64,000 bases of DNA from Dietzia sp. ANT_WB102 (GTDB lineage: Bacteria; Actinomycetota; Actinomycetes; Mycobacteriales; Mycobacteriaceae), in NCBI RefSeq assembly GCF_008369165.1, contig NZ_VOBA01000001.1:2463159-2527158 (forward strand), in the 5' to 3' direction. Shown piece after piece: positions 38,109 to 47,799 of this stretch. The notes below the pieces were generated by a model that was not told where the DNA came from, made no database searches, and was given only the letters and a program-made list of their open reading frames with translations. Position numbers and translations under genes: made by a program. How positions within the stretch are numbered: the first letter of the stretch is position 1; each line of letters begins with the position of its first letter.

Positions 38109-38843
38109 TCAGGACTCGAGAGCGTGCCTTACGGCGACGGTCACCAGAGTCGAATGAAGCGACACCGACAGCGCCGCGATCTCCCGCGCCAGCTCCGCGG
38201 CGCGATCACGGGCATCGGCATCGCCCTGGCGGGCCACCGGGCCGGCGATCTGTGTGATCAACCCGGTCTGGCGATCCGCCGCAGTACGAAAGCCCCTCAA
38301 ATGGCGCACGTCCACCCCATGCGCGGCGAGCTCCTGTGCAGTACGCGCCAGCAAGACTGACTCCGGGTCGTAAAATCCGCCGGGTCCCGTGGCGATCAGA
38401 CCGGCATCGATCAAGGCGTCGACCAGGGCCGCGTCCACCCCGGACTGCTCGACCACATTCTCCCGGGTAAGCCTCTTCAGGGAGTCGCTGCGAAAGTCGT
38501 CCGGGGTGGAGCCCGGGACGCCATCCTCCCCGGGGCGGGGCCGCAACGCAGCCGTCGACCCGTCGGCGATACCTGCGTCGAGGGCGTCGAGTTCCTGTCT
38601 GATCACTTTGAGCGGCAGGTACCGGTCGCGTTGGGCCGTCAGGACGTACCGCAGTCGCTCGCGATCCTCGACGCTGAAGCGCCGGTATCCGCTCGCAGTG
38701 CGTTCAGGGGTGACCAGCCCCTCGTTCTCGAGGAACCGGACCTTCGACACCGTCAGGTCCGGGAACTCCGGACTCAGAAGTGCGATGACGCCGCCGATAG
38801 AGAGATACTCTTCCTTCGGGGCGCCCTGTCCGGCGGCGGTCAC
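38109..38843 (-). CDS. ftsR: MerR-family regulator FtsR
   Basis: This 244-aa regulator corresponds to FtsR of Corynebacterium (Rv1828 type), an activator of ftsZ. The MerR HTH comes first: YLSIGGVIALLSPEFPDLTVSKVRFLENEGLVTPERTASGYRRFSVEDRERLRYVLTAQRDRYLPLKVIRQELD. A second helical domain follows (LTRENVVEQSGVDAALVDALIDAGLI), which looks like a winged effector-like domain, then a C-terminal helix bundle. The GTG start at 38843 overlaps the garA stop by 4 nt. Confidence 0.92.
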   Translation of the reverse strand: MTAAGQGAPKEEYLSIGGVIALLSPEFPDLTVSKVRFLENEGLVTPERTASGYRRFSVEDRERLRYVLTAQRDRYLPLKVIRQELDALDAGIADGSTAALRPRPGEDGVPGSTPDDFRSDSLKRLTRENVVEQSGVDAALVDALIDAGLIATGPGGFYDPESVLLARTAQELAAHGVDVRHLRGFRTAADRQTGLITQIAGPVARQGDADARDRAAELAREIAALSVSLHSTLVTVAVRHALES

Positions 38844-39277
38844 TGCCCGGGCGTACCCGTCAGGAAGACCAGGCGGAACTTGCCGATCTGCACCTCATCG
38901 CCGTTGGACAGCGACGCCGAATCGACGGGCTCGCGGTTCACGTAGGTACCGTTCAACGAACCCACGTCGACGACGGTGAAGGATTCGCCCTCGCTACGGA
39001 ACTCTGCGTGACGTCGGCTCACCGTGACGTCGTCGAGGAAGATGTCGCTGTCCGGGTGGCGTCCGGCGGAGGTCGCGTCCTGGTCGAGAAGGAACCGCGA
39101 CCCTGCGTTGGGGCCACGTTTGACCACCAGCAGCGCCTGCCCCTCCGGGAGCCCTTCGATGCCGGTGACCGCCGAGTCGGACTGCGCCGCCTGCTGGTCG
39201 GACTCGTTGAGGAGTTCGGCACGGAACACGGAGGTGGTCTCGGCGGTCGCCTCGGGCATGTTCTTATTCTCGGTCAC
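38840..39277 (-). CDS. garA: FHA-domain metabolic regulator GarA/OdhI
   Basis: This is a 145-aa switch protein that inhibits 2-oxoglutarate dehydrogenase and tunes glutamate metabolism when unphosphorylated. The N-terminal kinase motif ETTSVF has Thr14 and Thr15, the same positions as in OdhI. The FHA domain follows from residue ~47: AGRHPDSDIFLDDVTVSRRHAEF and NGTYVNREPV carry the phosphothreonine-binding Arg, Ser, His and Asn residues. Phosphorylation by PknG/PknB-type kinases lets the FHA domain fold back onto the Thr motif. The GTG at 39277 has AGGAG upstream; upstream frames are not conserved. It overlaps ftsR by 4 nt. Confidence 0.97.
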   Translation of the reverse strand: MTENKNMPEATAETTSVFRAELLNESDQQAAQSDSAVTGIEGLPEGQALLVVKRGPNAGSRFLLDQDATSAGRHPDSDIFLDDVTVSRRHAEFRSEGESFTVVDVGSLNGTYVNREPVDSASLSNGDEVQIGKFRLVFLTGTPGQ

Positions 39278-39380
39278 GTTCGTATCTCCTCGTCCGAGCC
39301 CCGAAGGGCTCACCGTGCGGTGCAGTTGATTCTATGTCGGACTTGCCCAGCGCGGGGCCAGGGGGGCGACAACGGCCCGC

Positions 39381-39785
39381 TCAGCCCGCAGTGATCTTGG
39401 CGTACCCGTCCGAGTCCAACGTCTGCTCGAGCTGGGCTTCGAGGTCGTCCACATCGGCGATCTCGAGAACGACGATCCACCCCTCACCGTACGGATCCGA
39501 GTTGACCAATTCGGGCGAGGTCTCGAGCGCCGTGTTGACCTCGACGACCTTGCCGCTGAGCGGGGCGTAGAGATCTGACACGCTCTTGGGCGACTCGACC
39601 TCTCCGAAAGGCTCACCCGATTCGGTCTCGCCGCCGACGTCCGGGAGCTGGACGAACACGATGTCACCCAACTTGGACTGGGCGTATTCGGTGATCCCGA
39701 CACGCACCCGGGTGTCCGACACACGCTCGACCCACTCGTGCTCATCGGTGTACCGGAGCTGTTCGGGGATGTTCTGATCGCTCAC
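39381..39785 (-). CDS. gcvH: Glycine cleavage system H protein
   Basis: This 134-aa lipoyl carrier shuttles the aminomethyl group between GcvP and GcvT. The lipoyl lysine is Lys67 in GEVESPKSVSDLYAPLSG. The start YTDEHEWVE is diagnostic. The GTG at 39785 is preceded by GAGAAGGG. It lies between pgsA and garA, the order seen as Rv1822-Rv1826-Rv1827. No glycine riboswitch precedes this gene, unlike gcvP. Confidence 0.97.
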   Translation of the reverse strand: MSDQNIPEQLRYTDEHEWVERVSDTRVRVGITEYAQSKLGDIVFVQLPDVGGETESGEPFGEVESPKSVSDLYAPLSGKVVEVNTALETSPELVNSDPYGEGWIVVLEIADVDDLEAQLEQTLDSDGYAKITAG

Positions 39786-39832
39786 TGACGTGCCCTTCTC
39801 GAATGGCTCACTTCGAATTCCACCTGGCGACA

Positions 39833-40597
39833 TTACACACCGTCGGACGTCCCGACATCAGCCGATCGGGCCCCACGAGGGCGAACCGCTCGCGCAATCC
39901 TCCACGCCTGCCACACGTAGATACCCCCGCTCCAGGCGTACAGGCCGACGCCCCAGAACAGACATGCCTCCCCCACCAATTCGAGGGCTTGACCTCCCGG
40001 CACACCGGCATGGCCGGCGAGCAGCAACGGAAGCGACCAGAACAGAGCGAAGGTGGCCGCCTTGCCCAGGTACATGACCTCGGGATCGATCCCCCGCCGA
40101 CGGTAGACCGGGAGCGTGGTGACCAGCAGGATGTCCCGTGCGACCAGCACCACCACGATCCACACGGGGATATAACCCGCCACCGCGAAAGTCACCGGGA
40201 CAGTGGCCACGAGGATCCGGTCCGCGATCGGATCCAGTCGCTCACCCCAGGTTGAACGCATGTTCCACAATCGTGCGATCTTGCCATCGAGCCAGTCGGA
40301 GATGACCAGGACCCCGAGCAGCCATAGTGCGAGGGGCGGGTCGTCCCACGCCAGGATGCTCAGGATGAGTACGGGGATCAGTGCGATGCGAGCCAGCGAA
40401 ATCGCGTTGGGCAGCGTCCAGAACCTGTCGCTGATCGCGGGCACCCGGGTCTGGGTCTCGGGGCCCAGACCGGGGGGCACCGCCGCGGAGAGGTGTCCGT
40501 CTTGCGGAGGCGGGATCCTGGCGCCCAGGACTCTGCCCTCTCCAGTCCGCCACTCGCGGAGGTCGGTCTCCCGTCTACCGTCGCGTGACGAATTCAT
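39833..40597 (-). CDS. pgsA: CDP-alcohol phosphatidyltransferase (PgsA-like)
   Basis: This 254-aa membrane enzyme makes a phospholipid from CDP-diacylglycerol, either phosphatidylglycerophosphate or a cardiolipin-type product. The family motif D-G-x2-A-R-x8-G-x3-D-x3-D is complete in [27 protein letters not shown] near residue 114. It has about five membrane helices. The N-terminal ~60 residues are polar ([20 protein letters not shown]) and the real start could be internal. The ATG overlaps the secA2 stop by 4 nt. It corresponds to Rv1822, called PgsA2; the precise product is not certain. Confidence 0.9.
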   Translation of the reverse strand: MNSSRDGRRETDLREWRTGEGRVLGARIPPPQDGHLSAAVPPGLGPETQTRVPAISDRFWTLPNAISLARIALIPVLILSILAWDDPPLALWLLGVLVISDWLDGKIARLWNMRSTWGERLDPIADRILVATVPVTFAVAGYIPVWIVVVLVARDILLVTTLPVYRRRGIDPEVMYLGKAATFALFWSLPLLLAGHAGVPGGQALELVGEACLFWGVGLYAWSGGIYVWQAWRIARAVRPRGARSADVGTSDGV

Positions 40598-42912
40598 CGG
40601 AATGTCGACATCATCCCGGAGAAGACGCTTCCACCGGCCGCCATCGGGTTGTCATGGACCATGTACGTCCATGTCGATGTGGGCCGCGCCATCGAGTTGG
40701 CCTCGAGATCCACCCCGGAGTCGGTGAACTCGATCTCGGCAAAGGTCGCCTCGGATTCGAGGACCGCGTCGGCGGCGAGATCCCGGAAGTGGTCAATCGC
40801 GATCCGATGAAACTCGTCGAGGGGATTCTCGCGCCCCAGTGCCCTGAGATGGATCGATTCCCGGACGTCGTTCATCGTCTCGAGATGTCGCGCCCATCCC
40901 CGGTCCAGATGCCACAGCATAATCTCTCTGCACCCCTGGACCACGGCGTCACGGCCGTGCTCCCGAACCAAGTGGGCACTCCGCTCCGCATCGTGCGCCG
41001 TCAGTTCGTCGAACGCCTTATCCGTGCACAGCAGTGCGGACCGTCGCTCGGCGAGGATGTCACGCTGCTCGGCGAGGAGTCTGCTGTAGCGCCACGTGTT
41101 GGCGTGGATTTCGAGCATCTGCCCCTCGTTCACCCGTTGCGCGTGATCGACGGCGTCACGCCCACGGTTGCCCTTGAGCAGCCCGGTGATTTTGTCGTGT
41201 GAGGCCGGGATCTTCTCGGGCTCGAGCGCGGAGGTCACCACGGGGTCGTCCATGGCCGCGAAGAACACCGAACTCCCCGGGTCGCCCTGACGTCCAGCCC
41301 GGCCCCTGAGCTGGTTGTCGAGCCTCTCGGTCCGGTGTCGCCCGGTGCCCACTACGTGTAACCCGCCGAGCGCCACGACCTCGTCGCGCCGGATCTCGTC
41401 CGACCCTCCGAGCCGGATGTCCGTCCCGCGGCCGGCCATCTGAGTGGAGACGGTGACGTGCCCGACGTCGCCCGCCTCGGCGATGATGGCAGCCTCCTCC
41501 TCGTCGTTCTTGGCGTTGAGGACCGAGCACTCGACCCCCTTCTCGGCGAGCCTGGCAGCCAGTTCCTCGGACTCAGCCACGTCGTGGGTGCCCACCAGGA
41601 CCGGCTGGCCGGTGGCGTGGACGGCCGCGATGTGTTCAACCAACGCGCGGGTCTTGCTGTCCGTGTCGATGTAGGTACGGTCGGCCTCGTCCAACCGGAT
41701 GTTCGGTGCGTTGGAGTCGATCTGAGACACGCCCAGGGAGTAGAACTCTCGCAACTGTGCGCCGGCCGCCAGCGCCGTACCGGTCATCCCGCACACCTTG
41801 TCGTAACGCCCGATGAACGCCTGGACCGTCAGACTGTCCAGAATCTGGCCTGCCTCGGACACCGGGACGCTCTCCTTGGCCTCTACCGCAGCCTGGAGCC
41901 CGTCCGGCCAACGCTGGAGCTCGGCAACCCGACCCCGTGAGGCGTTCACGAGCTGTACCCGTCCGTCGCGGACGATGTAGTCCACGTCCCTACGCAGGAG
42001 GAAGCACGCGTGGAGCGCGACGTTGACCTGGACCAGGGTCGTGCCGACATGCTCTGTGTCGTAGAGATCGGCGATGCCGAGTTCGGTCTCGATCGCCTCG
42101 GCACCGTCATCGGTGAGAAAGATATTGCGGCGCTCAGAATCGGTCTCGTAGTGCCGTCCGGGGCGCAGCTTGCGTACCGCGGCCAGCACTTCGCCTGTCG
42201 GAGCCTCCCCGGAGGTCGAGCCTGCAAGGACCAGCGGAACTAGCGCCTCGTCCACCAGCACCGAGTCGGCCTCATCCACCAGGGCGACGTCGGTCGTCGG
42301 CGAGATGAGGTCGACCGGGTTCGTCACCAGTTGCTCGCGGAGGACGTCGAATCCAATCTCCGACACCGAACCGTAGGCGACGTCGCAGGCATAGGCGGTA
42401 CGTCGTTCCTCGCGAGTCGAAGACTCCGTCACGTGGCCGACCGACAACCCCAGCAGCTCGAACATAGGCCCCATCCAATGGGCGTCCCGGGCTGCGAGGT
42501 AGTCGTTGACGGAGATGACGTGGACGGTGTGCCCCTGGAGGGCGTAGCCAGCCGCCGCCACCGCCCCCGAGAGGGTCTTGCCCTCGCCGGTCGCCATCTC
42601 CACGACATCGCCGGCGAACATCCGCAGCGCACCCTGGAGCTGGACATCGAACGGCCTGAGGCCGACCGTCCGGGTGGCGGCTTCCCTGGCCAGTGCGAGG
42701 AACCGGGCGAGGTCTTCAGGCGAATCGCCGAGGAGCTGCAGGCCATGCGCGGTGTCCGCGAACTCCTCGTCGCGCAGTCCCGACGCCCACTCGTCGAAGC
42801 CGTGCGAGGCCTCGACGGCGCTCTGCGCGCGCGAGGTGTCGCGTCCCTGGGTGGAGCCCATGAGCTTCCAGAAGCGGTTGGCCAGTCCCACGCGTGGAGT
42901 CCTTCCGGTCAC
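40594..42912 (-). CDS. secA2: Accessory preprotein translocase ATPase SecA2
   Basis: This is a 772-aa SecA-type ATPase, shorter than canonical SecA1 (about 900), with no C-terminal zinc motif, as is usual for actinobacterial SecA2. Motifs: Walker [13 protein letters not shown] near residue 99, [12 protein letters not shown] near residue 213 and [13 protein letters not shown] near residue 498. SecA2 exports a specific subset of proteins in mycobacteria and is placed beside pgsA (Rv1821-Rv1822). The GTG at 42912 follows GGTGGGGGT. The end ATGA-couples to pgsA. Confidence 0.96.
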   Translation of the reverse strand: MTGRTPRVGLANRFWKLMGSTQGRDTSRAQSAVEASHGFDEWASGLRDEEFADTAHGLQLLGDSPEDLARFLALAREAATRTVGLRPFDVQLQGALRMFAGDVVEMATGEGKTLSGAVAAAGYALQGHTVHVISVNDYLAARDAHWMGPMFELLGLSVGHVTESSTREERRTAYACDVAYGSVSEIGFDVLREQLVTNPVDLISPTTDVALVDEADSVLVDEALVPLVLAGSTSGEAPTGEVLAAVRKLRPGRHYETDSERRNIFLTDDGAEAIETELGIADLYDTEHVGTTLVQVNVALHACFLLRRDVDYIVRDGRVQLVNASRGRVAELQRWPDGLQAAVEAKESVPVSEAGQILDSLTVQAFIGRYDKVCGMTGTALAAGAQLREFYSLGVSQIDSNAPNIRLDEADRTYIDTDSKTRALVEHIAAVHATGQPVLVGTHDVAESEELAARLAEKGVECSVLNAKNDEEEAAIIAEAGDVGHVTVSTQMAGRGTDIRLGGSDEIRRDEVVALGGLHVVGTGRHRTERLDNQLRGRAGRQGDPGSSVFFAAMDDPVVTSALEPEKIPASHDKITGLLKGNRGRDAVDHAQRVNEGQMLEIHANTWRYSRLLAEQRDILAERRSALLCTDKAFDELTAHDAERSAHLVREHGRDAVVQGCREIMLWHLDRGWARHLETMNDVRESIHLRALGRENPLDEFHRIAIDHFRDLAADAVLESEATFAEIEFTDSGVDLEANSMARPTSTWTYMVHDNPMAAGGSVFSGMMSTFR

Positions 42913-42977
42913 GAACAGTTACCCCCACCGTACGCAGGCGGGACTCGGTCGGGCATGTGCCCCGCCGGTCGCGCCGT

Positions 42978-44117
42978 CTAGCGCTCCGGGTCGATCTGGC
43001 CTCGCAACCTCCGCATCGCCTCCGTCGAGAGCATGCGGTCCCCCGCCCGGGCTGCGAGGTGCTCGGCGGCGAGTTCCGCAGCCGTCGGCCGGTTCGGCGC
43101 GGACGGCGGGCGCATTCCGTTGTCGCGCGCGATGCCTGCCATACGCTCCGCGTCGGCCACCACGGTGTCCGCCCGCGATTCGACCGACTCGACCAGTTCG
43201 CGGAAAGCGACCCCGCGTTCCACGACCTCTGCCCACACGGCGTCGATGGCGGCGCCCAATCCGGTGAGGGTAGTGAAACCGTCACTCGCCGGTGGAGTCC
43301 CCGCGGAAGCGGCGGCCTCACGTAGACGACACAAGTCGCCGGAGAGCCCGACCACCTCTGTCTCGGCGTCAAACTGCAGACGGATCTCCTCCACGGCGCG
43401 GCCCCCTCGCGCGTACGCGCCCTGCAGCCGGTCGTAGAGGCCGCCGACCTCCATGAGCATCGCCGTGTACATCTCCGGGATGCGGCGACGATCCGCCCGG
43501 ATCCGGGGCACCGCCGGCAGGGAGGAAACCACCGACTGGACCCGTTGCGGCAGGACGACCCTGCCCATCTCGCGCTGTCCGTACGCTGCGGCGACCGTAC
43601 CGAGCTCCCCGAGGGTCCTGGGCACCAGTGGGACCGGCGCCATCGTCGGGGTCGAGGCCAGTGCATCGAAGAGTCGGCCGCGGTCATCGGTGTCGAGGTG
43701 TACCCCGCGTCTGCGGTCGGCACGGATGTCCTTTATCCGGAAGGCCCAGACACCAGAACCGCGTGTGAACCCGGTCCGCAGGACGAGGTACTTCCGGTCG
43801 AGGTCTGCCAGCCGCGTGCGCAGGGCTACCCGCAGCACGGACGGAACAGCGGTGCCGAGTATCCGCCGTAGGTCGTGGCGTTGCTCCTCGATGATCCGCA
43901 CCTGGTGGAAACCACCCACAGTAGGAAACGGCAGGTTGCGGTGGAGACGGCCGAGGACGACGTCGCCGATCCGCGGCTCGACCAATCCGCACGCGACGAG
44001 GAGCGCCGCCCTGTCCGTCAACTCCGCCACCGGGGGCTGCCCCTCCCCTCGGCACATCCGGTCGATATCGGACACGATCCGGTCCCGCGCCGTCTGCGGC
44101 GTGCGCTCGTCGGCCAT
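42978..44117 (-). CDS. Unrecognised conserved-looking protein between tRNA-Pro and secA2
   Basis: This is a 379-aa soluble protein with no signal peptide or membrane helix and no family I recognise. The composition is Arg/Ala/Val-rich and largely helical. Residues 90-130 are basic (VLRVALRTRLADLDRKYLVLR), RAD RRRGVHLDTDDRGR is near residue 145, and the C-terminal half has long helices (LVESVESRADTVVADAERMAGIAR, PTAAELAAEHLAARAG). AGGAGGGG precedes the ATG at 44117. It is 65 bases upstream of secA2 on the same strand and could be transcribed with it. Codon use matches the neighbourhood, so it does not look newly acquired. Confidence 0.75.
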   Translation of the reverse strand: MADERTPQTARDRIVSDIDRMCRGEGQPPVAELTDRAALLVACGLVEPRIGDVVLGRLHRNLPFPTVGGFHQVRIIEEQRHDLRRILGTAVPSVLRVALRTRLADLDRKYLVLRTGFTRGSGVWAFRIKDIRADRRRGVHLDTDDRGRLFDALASTPTMAPVPLVPRTLGELGTVAAAYGQREMGRVVLPQRVQSVVSSLPAVPRIRADRRRIPEMYTAMLMEVGGLYDRLQGAYARGGRAVEEIRLQFDAETEVVGLSGDLCRLREAAASAGTPPASDGFTTLTGLGAAIDAVWAEVVERGVAFRELVESVESRADTVVADAERMAGIARDNGMRPPSAPNRPTAAELAAEHLAARAGDRMLSTEAMRRLRGQIDPER

Positions 44118-44236
44118 GCCCCTCCTCGCCCGCGCGCTCGTCACGCGCCTCTCCTCACGGGATATCTACCGTCTACAACGGCCGGCATCGGGACGGTGTT
44201 CCCACCACCAGGTCCGTCATGTCGCCGAAATGGACT

Positions 44237-44269
44237 CAGGGCCGGCTCCCCTCCGGGAAACCGGCCCTG
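44237..44269 (-). terminator. Hairpin after tRNA-Pro
   Basis: A 9-bp perfect stem (CAGGGCCGG / CCGGCCCTG) with a 15-base loop lies just 3' of the tRNA gene on the minus strand. It has no T-run, so strength is uncertain. Confidence 0.55.
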
Positions 44270-44276
44270 ATCTGTG

Positions 44277-44350
<74 letters not shown>

Positions 44351-44421
44351 TCCGCCGCCACGCTTCGCGCGGCGACTGGATCAGACTAGCGCACCGGTTC
44401 CGCCGGATTCCAATCGGCAGG

Positions 44422-45879
44422 TCACTTGCGCTGTCGACGCTCCTTGACCCGCACGTTCACCCTGACCGGGGAGCCGTCGAAGCCGAAGGTCTCCCGCAAG
44501 CGGCGTTCGAGGAAACGTCGGTAGCCGGCCTCGAGGAAGCCCGTGGAGAAGAACACGAACGTCGGGGGCCGGGTGGTGGCCTGGGTACAGAACCTGATTC
44601 GCGGCAGGCGACCACCACGCATGGGCGGCGGGGTGGCGGCGACCACCTCGCTCATCCACGTGTTCAGAGGCCCCGTGGGGATCCGCTTGTCCCACGAGTC
44701 CAGCGCCGTCTCCATCGCTGGCACCAGCTTGGCCACCGCACGACCGGTCTTGGCCGAGATGTTCACCCTGTGGGCCCAGCTCAGCACTCGGGACAGCTCG
44801 CGATCGATCTCCTTGTCGAGGTCGTACCGCCGGTCCTCGTCGACCAAATCCCATTTGTTGAAGGCGATCACCAGGGCGCGGCCGGCATCGGAGACCATGG
44901 AGATCACCCGGAGGTCCTGCTCGGTGATGGGCTCCGAAGCGTCGAGCAGGAGCACGACCACTTCAGCGGACTCGATCGCGCCACGGGTGCGCAATGAGGC
45001 GTAATACTCGTGCCCGTAGGCCTGGTTGACCTTACGTCGCAACCCGGCGGTGTCCACGAATCGCCAGGTTCGTCCGCCGAGTTCCACCAGGGAGTCGACC
45101 GGGTCGACGGTGGTGCCGGCGACATTGTCGACCACCGAGCGCTCCTCACCGGTGAGCTTGTTGAGCAGACTCGACTTGCCGACGTTGGGTTTCCCCACCA
45201 GCGCCACGCGGCGCGGTACATCGGTGGCCTCGCGCATCCTCGCTTTGGTCGGCAACTGCCGCAAGACCTCGTCGAGCAGGTCCGCCGTGCCGCGCCCGTG
45301 TGCGGCGGAGATGGCGTAGGGCTGGTCCAGTCCGAGGGACCAGAATTCGGCCGCCTCCATTTCCGCCTTCTCGCTGTCCACCTTGTTGACGGCGAGTATC
45401 ACCGGGGTGGCGGACCGACGCAGGCTCTTGGCCACCGTCGCATCCGCGGCAGTGATGCCCACTGTGCCGTCGCAGACCAGCACGATGAGGTCGGCGGTTC
45501 CCATGGCGATCTCGGCCTGCTGGGCGATGGAGCGATGCATGCCCTTGGCATCCTGCTCCCAGCCTCCGGTGTCCTGCACCATGAAGGTTCGGCCATTCCA
45601 CAGTGCCTCGTAGGAGACCCGGTCGCGAGTCACGCCAGGGACGTCCTCGACGACGGCCTCGCGACGGCCGATGATGCGGTTTACCAGGGTGGACTTGCCG
45701 ACGTTGGGACGGCCCACGATCGCGACGGTGGGCAGGATCTCCACTCCCTCGGTCACCGCCCCGATATCATCGGCGAACTCCGCGGCGATCGACTCCCAGT
45801 CGGTGTCGTCGTTCCAGCCGTCCTCGATGGTCTCCTCACCGGGCCCCGTGGGCAGGTCGAAATCCTCGTTGCTGGTCAC
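44422..45879 (-). CDS. der: Ribosome biogenesis GTPase Der (EngA)
   Basis: This essential GTPase with two G domains in tandem matures the 50S ribosomal subunit. It has 485 aa. First G domain: [16 protein letters not shown] near residue 54, and NKVD for base recognition near residue 165. Second: [16 protein letters not shown] near residue 227, and FNKWDLVDE near residue 339. A KH-like domain ends the protein. The first ~45 residues are an acidic extension common in actinobacteria. The GTG start overlaps cmk by 4 nt. Confidence 0.97.
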   Translation of the reverse strand: MTSNEDFDLPTGPGEETIEDGWNDDTDWESIAAEFADDIGAVTEGVEILPTVAIVGRPNVGKSTLVNRIIGRREAVVEDVPGVTRDRVSYEALWNGRTFMVQDTGGWEQDAKGMHRSIAQQAEIAMGTADLIVLVCDGTVGITAADATVAKSLRRSATPVILAVNKVDSEKAEMEAAEFWSLGLDQPYAISAAHGRGTADLLDEVLRQLPTKARMREATDVPRRVALVGKPNVGKSSLLNKLTGEERSVVDNVAGTTVDPVDSLVELGGRTWRFVDTAGLRRKVNQAYGHEYYASLRTRGAIESAEVVVLLLDASEPITEQDLRVISMVSDAGRALVIAFNKWDLVDEDRRYDLDKEIDRELSRVLSWAHRVNISAKTGRAVAKLVPAMETALDSWDKRIPTGPLNTWMSEVVAATPPPMRGGRLPRIRFCTQATTRPPTFVFFSTGFLEAGYRRFLERRLRETFGFDGSPVRVNVRVKERRQRK

Positions 45880-46595
45880 AGTGCGTTCCCTTCTGCCGCG
45901 GCGCCGTGCGACGCGTGAGTGCCCTCGGCGAGCGCGACCAGTCGGTCGAGGACCTCATCGAGGGTGAGATCTGAGGTGTCGATGACGACGGCGTCGTCGG
46001 CGGGCCGCAGGGGGCTCGCGGCTCGCGTGGAGTCCTTGCGGTCACGTTCGATGACGGCCGCCAATACGTCCTGGTAGTCCGCCTCTCGGCCGGCGGCCAG
46101 GTCCTGATCGGTTCGACGCCGGGCGCGCACCTCGGGGCTGGCGGTGAGGTAGACCTTCACCTCGGCGTCCGGGAGGACAACGGTACCGATATCCCGGCCC
46201 TCCAGGACCACTGTTCCTCCGCTGGAGGCCAGCCGCCGCTGCAGGAGTACGAGGTTCTCGCGGACCTCGGGCACGGCGGAGACCGCCGAGACGTCGGCCG
46301 TGACGCGGGCGGTGCGGATCTCATCGCTGACGTCCTCACCGTCCAACAGGATGCGCTCGGCCCCGGCGTCGGTCCCGATCTCCAGTGGCAGGTTGACGGT
46401 CGCGGCGGTTACTGCGACGGCGTCCTCGGGATCGATCCCAGCGCGTAAGACCTGCAGCGTCGCCACCCGGTACATCGCACCAGTGTCGAGGTAGGCGCCA
46501 CCGATCCGGCGGGCCAGCGCGCGGGCGAGAGTGGACTTACCGGTGCCGGCGGGGCCGTCGATCGCGATGCGTCGACGAGCGGGAGAGGCGGTCAC
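45876..46595 (-). CDS. cmk: (d)CMP kinase
   Basis: This phosphorylates CMP and dCMP with ATP. The 239-aa length is normal. The P-loop is [17 protein letters not shown] near residue 12, [19 protein letters not shown] (substrate part) near residue 31, and [29 protein letters not shown] near residue 137. The GTG start overlaps the rluB stop by 4 nt, and its stop overlaps der. Confidence 0.97.
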   Translation of the reverse strand: MTASPARRRIAIDGPAGTGKSTLARALARRIGGAYLDTGAMYRVATLQVLRAGIDPEDAVAVTAATVNLPLEIGTDAGAERILLDGEDVSDEIRTARVTADVSAVSAVPEVRENLVLLQRRLASSGGTVVLEGRDIGTVVLPDAEVKVYLTASPEVRARRRTDQDLAAGREADYQDVLAAVIERDRKDSTRAASPLRPADDAVVIDTSDLTLDEVLDRLVALAEGTHASHGAAAEGNAL

Positions 46596-47350
46596 AGTCC
46601 GACCGCCCCGTACAAGTCGGAGACCTCTTTGCGGTTGAGCTTGCGGAAGGTCCCCGCGCGCTGGTCCCCGAGGGAGACGGCCCCGAACCTCGTCCGGACG
46701 AGCGCCTCGACCGGGTGCCCGACCTCGGCGAGTAGTCGCCGGACGATGTGCTTGCGCCCCTCGTGGAGCACAACCTTGACCAGCGAGCGTCCGTCGTGGA
46801 TGTCGAGGACCGAGAACTGGTCGACCTTGGCGGGCCCGTCCTCGAGCGTCACCCCGTCCCGAAGTTGTTTGTTCACTCCCTTGCCGACGACGCCGGTCAC
46901 GGTGGCCATGTAGGTTTTCGACACCTCGTAGGACGGGTGCATGAGGCGATGTGCCAGCTCCCCGTCGTTGGTCACCAGGAGCAGGCCCTCTGTCTCGGCG
47001 TCCAGGCGTCCGACGTGGAACAGTCGCTGCCCGGCGTCCACACGGTCGGCCACGAGGTCACCGACGCAGGGCCGGCCCATCTCGTCGGACATGGTGGTGT
47101 GGTAACCCCGGGGCTTGTTCAGCGCGAGGTGGACCAAGGTGTCGTCCAGGACGATGCGGGTCCCGTCCACACGGATGACGGCCGTGGCGGGATCGACCTT
47201 CACGCCCATCTCGCGCACCTTCTTGCCATTGACCTCCACCCGCCCGCGGGCAATGAGTTCCTCGGAAGCCCGGCGGGAGGCGACTCCGGCTTGGGCCAGG
47301 ACCTTCTGGAGGCGGACCGGTGCGCCGTCTCGGCCAGCGGATTCAGTCAT
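46592..47350 (-). CDS. rluB: 23S rRNA pseudouridine synthase RluB-type
   Basis: This isomerises a uridine in the 23S rRNA peptidyl-transferase region. The 252-aa protein has an N-terminal S4 RNA-binding domain ([33 protein letters not shown]) and a catalytic domain with [27 protein letters not shown], in which the active Asp lies near residue 120. The ATG at 47350 is preceded only by a weak GAAG element. It heads rluB-cmk-der. In relatives it directly follows scpB, but here a gad gene intervenes. Confidence 0.97.
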   Translation of the reverse strand: MTESAGRDGAPVRLQKVLAQAGVASRRASEELIARGRVEVNGKKVREMGVKVDPATAVIRVDGTRIVLDDTLVHLALNKPRGYHTTMSDEMGRPCVGDLVADRVDAGQRLFHVGRLDAETEGLLLVTNDGELAHRLMHPSYEVSKTYMATVTGVVGKGVNKQLRDGVTLEDGPAKVDQFSVLDIHDGRSLVKVVLHEGRKHIVRRLLAEVGHPVEALVRTRFGAVSLGDQRAGTFRKLNRKEVSDLYGAVGL

Positions 47351-47572
47351 TGGTACTTCACATCTCTTCGTTTTCGGTGGTGGGGCCGAAGTCTGCTCCG
47401 GCCGCTAGTGGAAAGCTGTATCCCGTCATCTTCCCCGGTGAACTCCGTGGATGTATCGCGGACTGGTCGCTTTCCCAGTCGACGATCGTGACATCCGGTC
47501 CTCACGGGACGATGTCATAGCGCTCGTCGAGATACGCCGACACTGATCCTTGCAGAAATGGCTCGGTCTTCC

Positions 47573-47602
47573 TATATAGGATCCCCCGAGCTGGCGAGTC
47601 AA
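47573..47602 (-). promoter_or_regulatory. Likely rluB-cmk-der promoter
   Basis: On the minus strand TTGACT (47597-47602) is followed after 18 bases by TATATA (47573-47578), a near-consensus housekeeping promoter and rare in this GC-rich window. The -10 lies in a 12-bp palindrome. The predicted transcript would begin near 47566, leaving a leader of about 215 bases before rluB. Confidence 0.55.
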
Positions 47603-47777
47603 TGGCGGCTTCCGCCTTCAGCCCTCGCCCTCAACAACCCGATCGTAGCGCTGTGAAAATTTCGGAGCAGTGCCTTCGGACACCGCCTCGCTCGAGTTCG
47701 TCCACGCGCACCACGATTCCCTCCGATGCACGACATCACGGCGCGCACGCAAAAAGGGGCACGAGTCTCGATCACGC

Positions 47778-47793
47778 CGCCGGCAGACCGGCG
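47778..47793 (-). terminator. Possible gad terminator
   Basis: A 6-bp stem CGCCGG / CCGGCG with loop CAGA lies seven bases beyond the gad stop. On the minus strand a T5 run follows about 24 bases later. Weak evidence. Confidence 0.35.
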
Positions 47794-47799
47794 CGTCGT

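Larger units (their letters stand above)
47351..47799 (-). other. Gap between gad and rluB: promoter and broken frame
   Basis: These 449 bases hold no intact gene I would call. On the minus strand there is a -35/-10 pair at 47573-47602 that can serve rluB. There is also a reading frame open from about 47636 to 47358 except for one TGA at 47502-47504. It reads ...KTEPFLQGSVSAYLDERY..., and then continues to a TGA seven bases before the rluB ATG. It could be a decayed gene or chance. Base composition is lower in G+C than the flanks. Confidence 0.5.

Noticed and set aside
47502..47504. TGA read as selenocysteine in the gad-rluB frame
   Set aside because: No SECIS-like hairpin seen after it and no selenoprotein genes in the window; a chance or decayed frame is more likely.
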